The notes: generated from the sequence alone by a model not told the origin. Shown: positions 53,100 to 63,255, counted from the stretch's first letter. The stretch is DNA of 64,000 bases from Alphaproteobacteria bacterium (GCA_019752515.1 JAIEMB010000020.1:1-64000); one strand, 5' to 3'. A program made the numbers and translations.

Positions 53100-53979
53100 C
53101 TTCTTGCATTGCCTTTAAAAGAAAATCAGCAAAAACCTTAACCCTCTTAAGGCTAGCCAAATGAGCTGAATAAGCAATATATCGATAAACAATTGTTCCG
53201 GGAATATCTGAAAGAATTTCTAACATTTCGGGATCATTACCAACCATATACTTATGAAGAGCTGAAATTCCAATGCCTGTTCGAGTGGCCTCGTAAATAG
53301 CTTGACCACTATTCATTACTAAATAAGGAACGCGTGGTTTATGAGCTCCAACTTTTAACAACCAGTCAAGATTACTAAAAAGATGGGGTGTTTCTTTACC
53401 AAACACAATAAGTCGATGCTGATCAAGATCTTCAGCTTTTTGAGGAGTTCCATACTTTTCTAGATAATCCTTACTTGCGTAGATTCGAAAACGGTAGGAA
53501 ATGGGTTCCGAAAGGATAATATCAGGATTATTTATGGGTTGGGATGTTATTCCGATATCCGCCTCTCGCAAGTTAAGATCAATTTCCTCATCTTTAAGAA
53601 GAAGGGATACCCTCACCTCAGGATATTGGTCTAAAAATAATTGGAGACGAGGAGCAAGCCATAAGGTCCCAAATGCAATGTTTGTGGCAATTTTTAAATG
53701 ACCTCGCGGGTAATTTTTTAATTCTGTAAGTGTTGCTTGCGTCATCGCTAATTTAGCAAAAACATTAACAACCGTATCCCGCAGATTTTCCCCAGCTTCT
53801 GTAAGGACAAGACCCCGGGCTACCCGCATAAAGAGGGATGTGCCCAACTCATCTTCAAGAATATTAATCTGACGGCTAATCGCTGATTGGCTAATATTCA
53901 AGGCAGAAGTAGCTTTCGTAAAGCTTCCGGCAAGGGCGACGGCATGAAAAACGCGTAATTTATCCCAATCCATTTTCAC
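53089..53979 (-). CDS. LysR-family transcriptional regulator
   Basis: 296 aa. The N-terminal HTH (MDWDKLRVFHAVALAGSFTK, ALNISQSAISRQINILEDEL) and the PBP2-like effector domain (LKIATNIAFGTLWLAPRLQL, VRVSLLLKDEEIDLNLREAD) are complete. It lies in the same transcription unit as nhaC with an 11-nt overlap rather than divergent, so autoregulation and control of nhaC are likely. The effector is unknown. Confidence 0.93.
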   Translation of the reverse strand: MKMDWDKLRVFHAVALAGSFTKATSALNISQSAISRQINILEDELGTSLFMRVARGLVLTEAGENLRDTVVNVFAKLAMTQATLTELKNYPRGHLKIATNIAFGTLWLAPRLQLFLDQYPEVRVSLLLKDEEIDLNLREADIGITSQPINNPDIILSEPISYRFRIYASKDYLEKYGTPQKAEDLDQHRLIVFGKETPHLFSNLDWLLKVGAHKPRVPYLVMNSGQAIYEATRTGIGISALHKYMVGNDPEMLEILSDIPGTIVYRYIAYSAHLASLKRVKVFADFLLKAMQEDEF

Positions 53980-54092
53980 CCCTTACAATTTTACTTATCA
54001 TAGCCATCGCCTTTTCAATTGCAAGAGTTCTATTAACAGGTGAGGAAGGAGGAAATAAAATAGTCAAGAAGTGTCCTGCGGATGATAATCGT

Positions 54093-54120
54093 GTAGCCTA
54101 GGGCACATACCCTGGGCTAC
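54093..54120. terminator. Strong stem-loop after the choloylglycine-hydrolase-like gene
   Basis: GTAGCCTAGGG and CCCTGGGCTAC form an 11-bp stem (one wobble) with loop CACATA, 26 nt downstream of the minus-strand stop at 54146. No U tract follows, so it may stabilise the mRNA end rather than terminate by itself. Confidence 0.5.
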
Positions 54121-54145
54121 TTGCAAAACAATCTACCAAGCAGAT

Positions 54146-55324
54146 TTAATTCTCCTGATTAAATTCTGCTAAGGTCTCAGCTGGAATAATCTTTTTAATA
54201 GCTTTTGGATCTGTTGGTTGAATGACCAACTTCATTGCAGAAGCCCCGGGCGCACTAAAATCGAAAGATTTCAAATCAAAGGGTGTGTAACCATTTGTAA
54301 TGGATACAGAAGATAATTTGTTATCCCCCTGATAAAAAAGGATATTTTTTGTGTAGTAAACACCATTATCTAAGTCTTTGATAGAAGCCCAAAGTGTTGG
54401 CTCAGCTCCCTTAAGAGCAGGAACGCTTATGGAATTAATTAAGGTGTTCGCTTGATAGATAGCAATTTCTCTCGAAGAAGGCTCTGGAAAATTATTAAGA
54501 AGCACTTTCGCTCTCGCAAATCGAGAAGGAGGGGTGAAGTCTCCAAGAACACCTAACAGATTAGCTTCACCCTTGTGTGTTGTCGTTTTATAGATTTCAT
54601 CATAGTTATAAACAGCATTTTTAAATTTATCATTAGGGGTTTTACTATCTGCTAACAAAGAATCATAGTAGCTTGCGTGCTTGAGTTGCCAATCAAATGG
54701 AGGAGCATTTGTAAGAACATCACCAGCATTTTCATAGATTTTCACTTTCCCTTCTATAAATTCTATAACGAGACTCTCTCCTTTTTTATCTCGAACAACA
54801 TAATGAATGGGGATGTCTTTTATATAATTGCCCTCACTTACTCTTACAGCAGACCCGATGAGTTGATGGGATCGAACCAACTCTACCGCCTCTGCAGTTG
54901 TGCTGGCTTGGGAGAGAAGATAGGACACTAAATCATAAATAGCGACGACAGGCCTTTTATCACTTGCATCGTAAGCTGGAAATTTACTGCCTGGCAGATA
55001 AAGGATAGCAACGGAGAGACCTTGTGTATTCATTCCATCAACGAATCTCTCACCATTAAAGGCAGCGCGGCCGATAAAACCATATTTATTTACCCAGGAG
55101 GTTAGCTGTGTGGCAGGAATTTTATCTGCATCAATAATCACGTCGGTTGTGTTTTTATCTCCGATGTACCCTATTCTATCTTCAAAAGCAAAGTTAACGA
55201 GAAAGTCGAGCGTCCGGGCTTCAACATGGTAGCCACCTTTATTGATAAACGCATCCGTACATGCAAACGCTTGAGAGCTAAAAATAGCAAGGGAGCTTAA
55301 TAATAATAGGTTTAATTTTTTCAT
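54146..55324 (-). CDS. Secreted choloylglycine-hydrolase/penicillin V acylase family amidase
   Basis: 392 aa. The signal peptide MKKLNLLLLSSLAIFSSQAFA is followed immediately by Cys22 (CTDAFINKGG), the N-terminal nucleophile of linear-amide Ntn hydrolases exposed by signal cleavage. HVEARTLDF carries the conserved Arg/Asp, and DGMNTQGLSVAILYLPGS, FEFIEGK-like VIEFIEGKVKIYENAGDVLT and NAPPFDWQL are further family blocks. Relatives cleave bile salts, penicillin V or N-acyl homoserine lactones. Periplasmic or outward location in a protist symbiont makes a signal-molecule or lipid amide substrate plausible. Confidence 0.9.
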   Translation of the reverse strand: MKKLNLLLLSSLAIFSSQAFACTDAFINKGGYHVEARTLDFLVNFAFEDRIGYIGDKNTTDVIIDADKIPATQLTSWVNKYGFIGRAAFNGERFVDGMNTQGLSVAILYLPGSKFPAYDASDKRPVVAIYDLVSYLLSQASTTAEAVELVRSHQLIGSAVRVSEGNYIKDIPIHYVVRDKKGESLVIEFIEGKVKIYENAGDVLTNAPPFDWQLKHASYYDSLLADSKTPNDKFKNAVYNYDEIYKTTTHKGEANLLGVLGDFTPPSRFARAKVLLNNFPEPSSREIAIYQANTLINSISVPALKGAEPTLWASIKDLDNGVYYTKNILFYQGDNKLSSVSITNGYTPFDLKSFDFSAPGASAMKLVIQPTDPKAIKKIIPAETLAEFNQEN

Positions 55325-55475
55325 TTTTTTGCCTCTTTTACATGCATTTAGGTTTTTCTCTATGGTATTCTATGCTCAAAGAAGTTAACATAAAATGAAT
55401 TACCCATATAGCTATTTTTCAAGAAACACTTCCTTCTCTCTTCACACCAGCTGCCCTATACGTTAAAGTTAACAT

Positions 55476-56645
55476 ATGTCTCGTATTTTATTGATCATCA
55501 GCGGCAGTATTGCTGCTTATAAAAGTCTTGAACTCATTCGTTTGTTGCGAAGAGAAAATATAGGTGTACGGGTTATACTAACCTCCGGTGGGGCTCAATT
55601 TATTACACCTCTCTCTTGCGCTGCACTTTCAGGGGAGTCCGTTTATTCAGACTTATTTTCCCTCACAGAAGAAACCGAGATGGGACATATTCGTCTAGCA
55701 CGAGAAGCAGATCTGGTTGTAATTGCGCCAGCAAGTGCTGATTTGATAGCTAAAGCCGCCCAAGGGAGAGCCGACGATTTAGCCTCAACAACACTTCTTA
55801 CAACAAAAGCCCCTCTTCTTTTTGCACCAGCCATGAATGTGGAAATGTGGAACCATCCTGCAACTCAAGCGAACGTAACTCTCTTAAAAGAAAGAGGTGC
55901 ACAATTTATCGGCCCTGAAGAGGGAGAGCTTGCCTGCGGGGAAGTAGGGATGGGAAAAATGATTGAACCCTCCCTTATCTCAGTCCTCATAACAGAAAAG
56001 CTTTTAGGGGAACGCCCTCTTAAGGGTATTAAAACACTTGTAACAGCCGGTCCAACCCAGGAACCTCTTGACCCTGTGAGGTATCTTTCTAATACGTCTT
56101 CTGGCAAACAAGGCTACGCCATTGTTGAGGCCCTTCTTCACGCAGGCGCTGATGTAATTCTCATTAGCGGCCCTACCTCCTTACCTTCTCCTGTAGGCGC
56201 TAAGGTAGTTCAAGTTCAAACAGCTGAAGAGATGTGGAAAGCCACAGAGTCTTCTTTACCTGTAGACGTGGCAATTTGCACAGCAGCAGTAGCTGATTGG
56301 GGTCCTGCAACCGCTTCTCCTCAAAAGCTAAAGAAGGAGCTGGGACTATCTTCTCTCTCTCTAAAACCAAGTCCGGATATTCTAGCGTCTCTTTCCATAC
56401 ACAAACAAAGGCCTCGTCTTTTAATTGGATTTGCAGCTGAGACAGAAAATATTATCGAGCATGCGAATGAAAAACTATCAAAGTGTGACTGGGTCTTTGC
56501 CAATAACGTCAGTCAAAATGTATTCGGTTCGGATGAGAATGAAGTTCATTGGATTACCCCGCACATCCATGAAGCATGGCCACGATGCTCTAAAAAGAAA
56601 GTAGCTAGAAAGCTTGTTTCTCGTATAGCCGGAGAATTTCGATGA
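55476..56645 (+). CDS. coaBC: Bifunctional phosphopantothenoylcysteine decarboxylase/ligase
   Basis: 389 aa. The CoaC flavodoxin-like half starts [20 protein letters not shown] and has the active-site [20 protein letters not shown]. The CoaB half has [34 protein letters not shown] and [11 protein letters not shown]. It makes 4'-phosphopantetheine for coenzyme A. A 4-nt overlap with dut gives the common coaBC-dut order. Confidence 0.97.
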   Translation: MSRILLIISGSIAAYKSLELIRLLRRENIGVRVILTSGGAQFITPLSCAALSGESVYSDLFSLTEETEMGHIRLAREADLVVIAPASADLIAKAAQGRADDLASTTLLTTKAPLLFAPAMNVEMWNHPATQANVTLLKERGAQFIGPEEGELACGEVGMGKMIEPSLISVLITEKLLGERPLKGIKTLVTAGPTQEPLDPVRYLSNTSSGKQGYAIVEALLHAGADVILISGPTSLPSPVGAKVVQVQTAEEMWKATESSLPVDVAICTAAVADWGPATASPQKLKKELGLSSLSLKPSPDILASLSIHKQRPRLLIGFAAETENIIEHANEKLSKCDWVFANNVSQNVFGSDENEVHWITPHIHEAWPRCSKKKVARKLVSRIAGEFR

Positions 56646-57103
56646 TTTCCGTAAACCTTTTAAGATTGCCCCATGGGAAAGATTTGCCTCTTCCAGCCTA
56701 TGCTACCTCTCAAAGTGCGGGCGTAGATTTACTTGCTGCCCTCAGACAATCTATTTCCCTAAAACCTCTCGAACGCAGCCTCATCCCTACGGGCATTTCA
56801 ATCGCACTTCCTCACGGTTATGAAGCTCAAATCCGCCCTCGTTCCGGTCTTGCTCTCAAACATGGAATCACCGTATTGAATACCCCAGGTACAATCGATG
56901 CGGACTATCGAGGAGAAATCCAAGTGATCCTCATTAACTTGAGTCAGGAAGTATTTTTAGTAGAAAGGGGGCTTCGGATTGCGCAGCTAATACTTAGCCC
57001 CATTTCAACACTGAGTTGGAAGGAAATTGATCAACATCTTGATGAGACTCACCATGATCGAAAAGGGGGATTTGGTTCAACCGGACTGATGAAAAAATTA
57101 TGA
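56642..57103 (+). CDS. dut: Deoxyuridine 5'-triphosphate nucleotidohydrolase
   Basis: 153 aa with all five trimeric dUTPase motifs: [44 protein letters not shown] and RKGGFGSTG at the C-terminus. It removes dUTP and supplies dUMP. Overlaps coaBC and the SH3 gene by 4 nt each. Confidence 0.97.
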   Translation: MISVNLLRLPHGKDLPLPAYATSQSAGVDLLAALRQSISLKPLERSLIPTGISIALPHGYEAQIRPRSGLALKHGITVLNTPGTIDADYRGEIQVILINLSQEVFLVERGLRIAQLILSPISTLSWKEIDQHLDETHHDRKGGFGSTGLMKKL

Positions 57104-57573
57104 GAATATTTTTTACTTTTTTTTGTTTTATCATTTTAATAACTCCTACCTATGGAGCAGATAGAAACCCTGTTCCTCGCTTTGTTTCCTTAAGACCAAA
57201 TGAAGTCAATGCTCGTGTTGGACCAGGCCCTAATTATCCTATTGAATGGATATATTTAAGAGCTGGTTTACCTGTCGAGGTTATTGCTGAGTTTGATACA
57301 TGGCGGAAAATTCGGGATGTAGAAGGTATAGAAACATGGGTCCATCAAAATATGTTAAGTTCAAAACGACATGCTATTATTCAAGATTATGAAGCTATTA
57401 TGTATCCCTATGAAGACACCCAAACACCACCTTTAGTCCGGCTTCAAAAAGGAGTGATTGTTCATGTTCTTAAATGCCGGAATGAATGGTGCCAGGTTCG
57501 TATTTTTGATTATAAGGGATGGGTCCAACGCGCTTATCTTTGGGGTATTTATCCTGAAGAAATTTTTGGCTGA
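57100..57573 (+). CDS. Secreted bacterial SH3-domain protein
   Basis: 157 aa. Signal peptide [20 protein letters not shown], then two SH3-like repeats: [20 protein letters not shown] with [20 protein letters not shown], and [20 protein letters not shown] with [13 protein letters not shown]. This architecture occurs in many alphaproteobacteria near dut and is thought to bind the cell wall. It overlaps dut by 4 nt and its 3' end converges, with a 25-nt overlap, on the next gene. Confidence 0.9.
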   Translation: MRIFFTFFCFIILITPTYGADRNPVPRFVSLRPNEVNARVGPGPNYPIEWIYLRAGLPVEVIAEFDTWRKIRDVEGIETWVHQNMLSSKRHAIIQDYEAIMYPYEDTQTPPLVRLQKGVIVHVLKCRNEWCQVRIFDYKGWVQRAYLWGIYPEEIFG

Positions 57574-58664
57574 TTCTCTTTTTGACTCTGTCTAAAGGCA
57601 TTAGACTTATTTACCATATTACAAAGATCATGAATACTCTTAAGCGCTTCTTCTTTATTTGAAATTCTGCTCTCATTATTTTTAAAGGAATAAATCATTT
57701 TCTCATTTATTTCTTTCCAATAATGAGTTTTATCTCTATAGTTGTTCAAATTCATAATTATGGCTTCTTTATTTAAAAAATTGAACAAAGAAACATTTTT
57801 AAATTTTAAAAGTTCTTCCATAATAATAAGGTGCTTTGCTAAAAAGTTATTTAGAAGTCCCTTCTGATGACATTTCCTAAACAGAGTAATTGAGTAAGGG
57901 GGACAAAAAATATAAAACTGCGTTTCAGGATAAGAACGAATCACTTCAGTTACTTTTTTCAGATTTTCTTTTAATAAGTAAAGATCTTGTGGTTCTATAT
58001 AGCTATTTATACTATTTTCATCAAAATGAGCCCGTGTTTCTGAATAATATGATTTATCTTCTTCCATTAAAACTTGGGATTTACTTGGATCATTTAAGAA
58101 CATCCCATATGAATCTAAATCTTCCTGATAAGAAGAATAGGCTAGCTTTTTGAATCCAAAAAATTCTCTTAACAAAATTTCTAGGGACATTCTCACTACC
58201 CCTATATTAATAAGGTATTTGGGAAGTGCATGAATAAGACTCTTATAGAGATGATAGGGGAATACAGCATTCTTAACTTCAGCCTCTTCAGCAGGAAGGT
58301 ATGCCGTATCGAGTCCCCAGATAACGTTTTTAATAGGAGCTTGATTGAAAGCGAAGTCTGCAACGATAACTTGCTCAAATATTGATCCCCCCGATAAGGA
58401 TAGCTTAACTGAATTAAATCCCAATATATCTTTAATTGTTGAAGGCTTGAAATTTAATGTATGAGAAGTTCCGAGGATAATGGAATCACAACCACTCGTC
58501 CGAGCCAATGCGGCCACTTGATATCGAGCTTCATTCATATAAATTGGCTTATAAATAGCCTTTCTAATATATTGCAAAGGATCAATAAGATAATTTAAAG
58601 AAATTATTCCCAAAAACAACGAAAAAAAAGATATAGAAAAAATCTTAATAAATTTTATTTTCAT
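57549..58664 (-). CDS. SGNH/AlgX-DltD-like partner of the MBOAT acyltransferase
   Basis: 371 aa. N-terminal membrane anchor (FIKIFSISFFSLFLGIISL), then a globular domain with SGCDSIILGTSHTLNFKPST, in which GTSH carries the Ser of an SGNH-like block I, and LSLSGGSIFEQVIVADFAF. A later DKTHYW block (YRDKTHYWKEINEKM) could supply the D-x-x-H catalytic pair. The domain order and the 13-nt distance to the MBOAT gene match polysaccharide O-acetylation partners such as AlgX/AlgJ or DltD. It probably works in the periplasm on a surface glycan. Confidence 0.75.
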   Translation of the reverse strand: MKIKFIKIFSISFFSLFLGIISLNYLIDPLQYIRKAIYKPIYMNEARYQVAALARTSGCDSIILGTSHTLNFKPSTIKDILGFNSVKLSLSGGSIFEQVIVADFAFNQAPIKNVIWGLDTAYLPAEEAEVKNAVFPYHLYKSLIHALPKYLINIGVVRMSLEILLREFFGFKKLAYSSYQEDLDSYGMFLNDPSKSQVLMEEDKSYYSETRAHFDENSINSYIEPQDLYLLKENLKKVTEVIRSYPETQFYIFCPPYSITLFRKCHQKGLLNNFLAKHLIIMEELLKFKNVSLFNFLNKEAIIMNLNNYRDKTHYWKEINEKMIYSFKNNESRISNKEEALKSIHDLCNMVNKSNAFRQSQKENQPKISSG

Positions 58665-58677
58665 AATTTTTTATGGC

Positions 58678-60186
58678 CTAAAATTGAGAATAGATAAAAT
58701 AAGATATTTTATTCAGATATAATATATTTATACAGGCTAGTATCCCCAATCCAATCCCCAGCCCATACACTGTTAGGGTATAGAAATGAGGCATACTAAT
58801 CAACCTACTAAATAACCTTATAGGCATTATAAGTGGTGGCGATGTTAAGGCGTGATTTACATTCTCATTCAGCGCATTAAATTTCTCAAGAAGTTCCATA
58901 CTGTTTGGCATAAACAATGCTATCATTAAAGGAACTAGGAGCGTAATCATTTCCTTAACGCTATCAGAAGAAAAACCCGCCCCATGCAAGAGAAACATAC
59001 CCTTTATAATACTTAGAGCACTATGAAGATCAGAAGCTCTAAAGAAGACCCAGGCAACAACAACGCAAAGAAATGTCAAAAGCCATGCGAGGTAGGTCAT
59101 TCCTTTTATGTTTTGAATCCATAGGGGAAATTTTAGCATCCGGAAAAAGTGATTGATGATCAAGTATACCCCGTGTAATCCTCCCCAAATAACAAAATTC
59201 CACGATGCTCCATGCCATAACCCCCCCAATAACATTGTTGAAAATAAGTTACAGTATTTTCTAAAAGGACCCTTTCTATTTCCTCCAAGAGGGATATAGA
59301 GGTAATGTAACAAAAATTGTGACAAAGAAATATGCCAACGTCGCCAAAATTCAATAATATTTCTAGCTTTATAAGGTGAATAAAAATTAAGAGGTAGAGA
59401 GACTCCCATCATCAAGGCGAGTGCAACAGCCATATCTGAATAACCTGAAAAGTCAAAATATAATTGTAATGTATAGGCTATACTTCCTTTCCAAGCTGTA
59501 AAAAAGTCTGGAGTAATTTTAGTTGTGTTATCAAATACGGATCCTGATATGCTACCTAATTTGTCAGCTATTAGAACTTTTTTGCTAAGCCCAATTACAA
59601 ACAAGACGATACCCTGCACTAAGTTATTTATATCAAATTTAAGGGTTTTCTTGTCAGAAAACTGAGGCATCATTTGCTGATGGTGTAAGATAGGCCCTGC
59701 TACTAAATGAGGAAAATAAGTAACAAAGAGAACATAATGAATAAAATTGTATTCTTTAGCATAACCTTTATACACATCTACTAAAAAAGCAAGCTGAGTA
59801 AATGTGAAAAATGAGATACCAACAGGGAGTATAATATCAAGAACAGGTAAAGTTGTTCCAAACGCAAAATTTATATTAGAAAGAAAGAACCCAATATACT
59901 TATAGTAGAACAAAAGCCCTAAATCAAATATAATAAAACAAAAAAAGACCGATTTCTTAGTAGCTTGTCGTTTGATCCTACTTAAGAGCAGCCCACCCGT
60001 GTAATTTACTATAATCGAGAACAGAAGGAGAAAGGTATAGAGGGGTGACCAAGATGCATAGAAAACCATCGAAGCAAAAGCAAGAAAACTAATTGCAGAA
60101 TTTTGAGAAAAAGAAGCAAATAAATAGAATAAGGCTAAAGTAATAGGTACGTATAGTAAAATAAACTCGATTGAATTAAAAACCAT
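58678..60186 (-). CDS. MBOAT-family O-acyltransferase, AlgI-like
   Basis: 502 aa with about 11 membrane segments. The AlgI/DltB signature reads FPHLVAGPILHHQQMMPQF, then LQLYFDFSGYSDMAVALALM and RNIIEFWRRWHISLSQFLLH, with YIPLGGNRKG and MLLGGLWHGASWNFVIWGGL carrying the catalytic His. It transfers acyl groups across the inner membrane to a partner protein that modifies an extracellular polysaccharide. It pairs with the downstream SGNH-like gene. No polysaccharide synthase is visible nearby. Confidence 0.92.
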   Translation of the reverse strand: MVFNSIEFILLYVPITLALFYLFASFSQNSAISFLAFASMVFYASWSPLYTFLLLFSIIVNYTGGLLLSRIKRQATKKSVFFCFIIFDLGLLFYYKYIGFFLSNINFAFGTTLPVLDIILPVGISFFTFTQLAFLVDVYKGYAKEYNFIHYVLFVTYFPHLVAGPILHHQQMMPQFSDKKTLKFDINNLVQGIVLFVIGLSKKVLIADKLGSISGSVFDNTTKITPDFFTAWKGSIAYTLQLYFDFSGYSDMAVALALMMGVSLPLNFYSPYKARNIIEFWRRWHISLSQFLLHYLYIPLGGNRKGPFRKYCNLFSTMLLGGLWHGASWNFVIWGGLHGVYLIINHFFRMLKFPLWIQNIKGMTYLAWLLTFLCVVVAWVFFRASDLHSALSIIKGMFLLHGAGFSSDSVKEMITLLVPLMIALFMPNSMELLEKFNALNENVNHALTSPPLIMPIRLFSRLISMPHFYTLTVYGLGIGLGILACINILYLNKISYFIYSQF

Positions 60187-60295
60187 AACGCCTCGGTCAT
60201 CTCCGTCAAGCTCAGTGGTTGTAATAGGATGAACTGATGTATACTGTCAAGAGGTATAATTGATTTATAGATAACCCTTTTCAACGCTAAAAAGC

Positions 60296-60976
60296 TTACA
60301 TTGCTTTAAGATATCCTTCATGTAACATCAGTGTCCGGTCCATCCGTTGGGCTAGATCCATATTATGGGTTGCTATAAGGGCGGCTAGATTTTCTTGATG
60401 AACCAGTTGGATTAGATTGTCAAAAACAGCCCCAGCCGTATGCTCATCTAGGTTTCCTGTTGGTTCATCAGCCAACAAAATTTTTGGCTTATTCGCAAGG
60501 GCTCTTACAATGGCAACACGTTGCTGCTCACCCCCTGATAAACGTGCAGGACGATGAGATGCCCGATCCAAAATTCCTACTTCATTTAACAGATCCCGAG
60601 AGCGAACCCGTGCATCTGAGAAGGATTTTCCTGAAATCATTTGGGGAAGGATAATGTTCTCTTCCGCATCAAACTCAGGGAGTAGATGATGGAATTGATA
60701 AACAAATCCAAGGACTTCTCGCCGAATTTGAGTCCGAACCGCATCATTAAGATGAGCACAGTGTTTCCCATCAATAATAACTTCACCCCCATCTGATCTT
60801 TCAAGAAGCCCTGCTGTCTGGAGGAGTGTTGATTTTCCAGAACCGGAAGGTCCTACAAGAGCTACAAGCTCACCGGGATAAAGATCCAAATCAACGTCAC
60901 GTAAGACATGAAGTGTTTCCGTCCCTTGATGAAAAGTTCTCTTAAGTCCTTTTAAAGAGAGAACCGCATTACTCAT
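60296..60976 (-). CDS. lolD: Lipoprotein-releasing ABC transporter ATPase LolD
   Basis: 226 aa from ATG 60976; a longer frame into lolC is not used. Walker A GPSGSGKST lies at residues 42-50, the Q-loop FVYQFHHLLPEFDAEENI is typical of LolD, the signature reads LSGGEQQRVAIVRALANKP, and Walker B LLADEPTGNLD follows. It powers release of outer-membrane lipoproteins to LolA. The start overlaps the lolC stop by 8 nt. Confidence 0.95.
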   Translation of the reverse strand: MSNAVLSLKGLKRTFHQGTETLHVLRDVDLDLYPGELVALVGPSGSGKSTLLQTAGLLERSDGGEVIIDGKHCAHLNDAVRTQIRREVLGFVYQFHHLLPEFDAEENIILPQMISGKSFSDARVRSRDLLNEVGILDRASHRPARLSGGEQQRVAIVRALANKPKILLADEPTGNLDEHTAGAVFDNLIQLVHQENLAALIATHNMDLAQRMDRTLMLHEGYLKAM

Positions 60977-62216
60977 AACGAAGAGCCTCCACAGGATCAA
61001 GACGAGATGCACGCCAGGCCGGATAAAGAGAAGCCAGGAAGGTAAGCAGAAGAGCAATCGAAACCACGAGAGCAACTTCATTCAAATCAACACGGGCAGG
61101 CAATTTGGAGAGAAAATAGATTTCTGCCCGGAACAACTCCGTTCCTGACAAGGATTCTATAAATTTACGAATCGAGTCAATATTCCATGAAAACAACAGA
61201 CCAAAAACGGCTCCTACAAAAGCCCCTAAAGCCCCAATAGAAGCCCCCGCAATAAAAAACACACGCATCATCATGCCTTGTGTTGCCCCCATGGTACGGA
61301 GGATAGCAATATCTCTCCCTTTATCCTTAACCAGCATAATAAGAGTTGATATGACGTTAAAGGAGGCCACCAGAATGATAAGCGTAAGAATAATAAACAT
61401 CACATTTCGTTCGACCTTAATGGTGCTAAAAAATTCTTTATTGGCTTGCTGCCAATCAAACACACGGACATTTTTTCCTTGAACAAGAGAGAGAATTTCA
61501 TCCTTGTAAAGATCAATTTTCTCCGGATTCTCTGTGAAAATTTCAAGACCAGTAACCCCATCCCCCAACTGGAAAAATTTTTGACCCGACTCCAAGGGAA
61601 CAAAGACAAAGGTTTGATCATATTGGATCATACCTGCATTAAAAATGGCAGCAATTTCAAAGGTACGCGTCCGAGGCATCGTTCCAAAAGCAGTTGCATT
61701 TCCTTTAGGTGCAACAAGTGTGATTTTATCGCCTAGGATGAGGCCTAGTTTTTCGGCAAGCCTCTTTCCTACAATAGCCGCATTTGGACGATCAAAAAGA
61801 CTCATTGAACCCATGATAAAATGATCCGTAATACTCTTTCGGGCTTCAAGATCGGATGTTCGTATCCCATGAACCACAGCCCCTGTAGCATTACCATGAG
61901 CTGTTGCCATAGCTTGGCCTTCTACGATGGGGTTAGCTCCTGTAATGCCAGGGAGTTTTTTAACTTGCTCCGTAAGAGAGTCAAACTCAGGAAGAGAGCC
62001 CGTATTACTATAAATGGCTAAATGGCCATTCATCCCAATGATACGGCTTAGCAACTCATGGCGAAAACCATTCATTACGGACATAACAATAATCAGAGCT
62101 GCAACACCCAAGGCAATTCCTAAAAATGAGAACCAAGCCGTAACGGAAATAAACCCCTCTTGTCGTCGGGCTCTGAGGTACCGAAAGGCAACAAATCTTT
62201 CAAAGGCAGAAAACAC
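60969..62216 (-). CDS. lolC: Lipoprotein-releasing ABC transporter permease LolC/LolE
   Basis: 415 aa. FVAFRYLRARRQEGFISVTA and FLGIALGVAALIIVMSVMNG are the LolC/E start. The periplasmic MacB-like domain (residues about 50-265) precedes three FtsX-type membrane segments (MFIILTLIILVASFNVISTL, the region near AILRTMGATQGMM, VSIALLLTFLASLYPAWRAS). Only one permease is encoded next to lolD, as in alphaproteobacteria that use a single LolF-like protein. Confidence 0.94.
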   Translation of the reverse strand: MFSAFERFVAFRYLRARRQEGFISVTAWFSFLGIALGVAALIIVMSVMNGFRHELLSRIIGMNGHLAIYSNTGSLPEFDSLTEQVKKLPGITGANPIVEGQAMATAHGNATGAVVHGIRTSDLEARKSITDHFIMGSMSLFDRPNAAIVGKRLAEKLGLILGDKITLVAPKGNATAFGTMPRTRTFEIAAIFNAGMIQYDQTFVFVPLESGQKFFQLGDGVTGLEIFTENPEKIDLYKDEILSLVQGKNVRVFDWQQANKEFFSTIKVERNVMFIILTLIILVASFNVISTLIMLVKDKGRDIAILRTMGATQGMMMRVFFIAGASIGALGAFVGAVFGLLFSWNIDSIRKFIESLSGTELFRAEIYFLSKLPARVDLNEVALVVSIALLLTFLASLYPAWRASRLDPVEALRYE

Positions 62217-62280
62217 CTAATTTTTCTCCATTTAGTAAGACGTAAATCATATAAGAGCAAAGGTTTTCCGGCAAATGATT

Positions 62281-63240
62281 TTATTTGTTAAAAAAATCAC
62301 AGTGCAGCCCAATACTTCCATTTATCGCTGATGGGGCGCTTCCCCAGGAGTGATGGCCACAATCTTGACCTACAGTAAGCATGAGGCCCGGACAAATAGA
62401 AGGAAAGAAACGAATCGTTCCATTATCGTCATCACCCGCCATACTGGAATAATATTTCTTTGATTGTTTGCCATTTGTTGTATAGGTGACATAAATACAC
62501 GTTAAAACAAAATCTTGGCAGCCTGTCGATTCACTCACAAGTGTCATAGAAGTCACACCATCAATCACTGAGTTTCCACAACAAGCTTGTGTCGTAAGAT
62601 CATATATTTTTTTATTACAACATCCTTGTGTCGCTTTATCAAAGGACACACCATTACAGCATCCTTGACTTTCATTAATAAAGACGCCATTACAACATCG
62701 AGAAATAGGATATATCTTATTTTGACAACATCCTTGAGCATCAGGATTGAAGGGCTGACCATAGCAGCAGTTCGTAGGATCATATGCACAAGGCGAAAGT
62801 TTTATTTCTTCATTTTGTTGTGCGGAAAGACTAAGACCTACTTGATAGTCTCTATTAAAACAACTCGGCGCGGCTTCAACAACGATTATTGATCCTTGGC
62901 AAATTGCTGGGTTAAAAGCCACGGTCCATATTTGACCAGGTTGAGGGTTGTTTATGTAAGGATAGGGACCTGTCCACTTATGATTACTATCAACAGAAAA
63001 AACTTGGCTACATTTTGGATCGCGCAATTTGGGGACATTCGGTGGTGAATTAACTTTTACTTGAGTAACACCTGGGCCCGGTCCGTACCAGTCACAGCAA
63101 CATTTAGAAGCATCATAACCTGTCCCTCGACAGGTTTGAGGTCCAGAACCACAATCTTGGGCGTTCAAAATCAAATTGAACCCCATAAATATAATAGTCG
63201 CCAAAACCAGAATATTTGACATTGATTGAATCCTGTTCAT
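62281..63240 (-). CDS. Secreted Cys-rich protein with galaxin-like repeats
   Basis: 319 aa with a signal peptide near residues 8-27 (NILVLATIIFMGFNLILNAQ). Residues about 155-225 contain six di-cysteine repeats of about 12-18 aa: CCYGQPFNPDAQGCC, QNKIYPISRCC, NGVFINESQGCC, NGVSFDKATQGCC and NKKIYDLTTQACC followed by GNSVID. This spacing is that of galaxin-type repeats from animals and a few bacteria. The flanking segments (CCCDWYGPGPG, CICPGLMLTVGQDCG-like) are also Cys-containing. It needs disulfide formation. Role unknown: a surface or host-facing protein is likely. It lies alone between lolC and radC. Confidence 0.75.
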   Translation of the reverse strand: MNRIQSMSNILVLATIIFMGFNLILNAQDCGSGPQTCRGTGYDASKCCCDWYGPGPGVTQVKVNSPPNVPKLRDPKCSQVFSVDSNHKWTGPYPYINNPQPGQIWTVAFNPAICQGSIIVVEAAPSCFNRDYQVGLSLSAQQNEEIKLSPCAYDPTNCCYGQPFNPDAQGCCQNKIYPISRCCNGVFINESQGCCNGVSFDKATQGCCNKKIYDLTTQACCGNSVIDGVTSMTLVSESTGCQDFVLTCIYVTYTTNGKQSKKYYSSMAGDDDNGTIRFFPSICPGLMLTVGQDCGHHSWGSAPSAINGSIGLHCDFFNK

Positions 63241-63255
63241 TTTTATTATCCCTTT

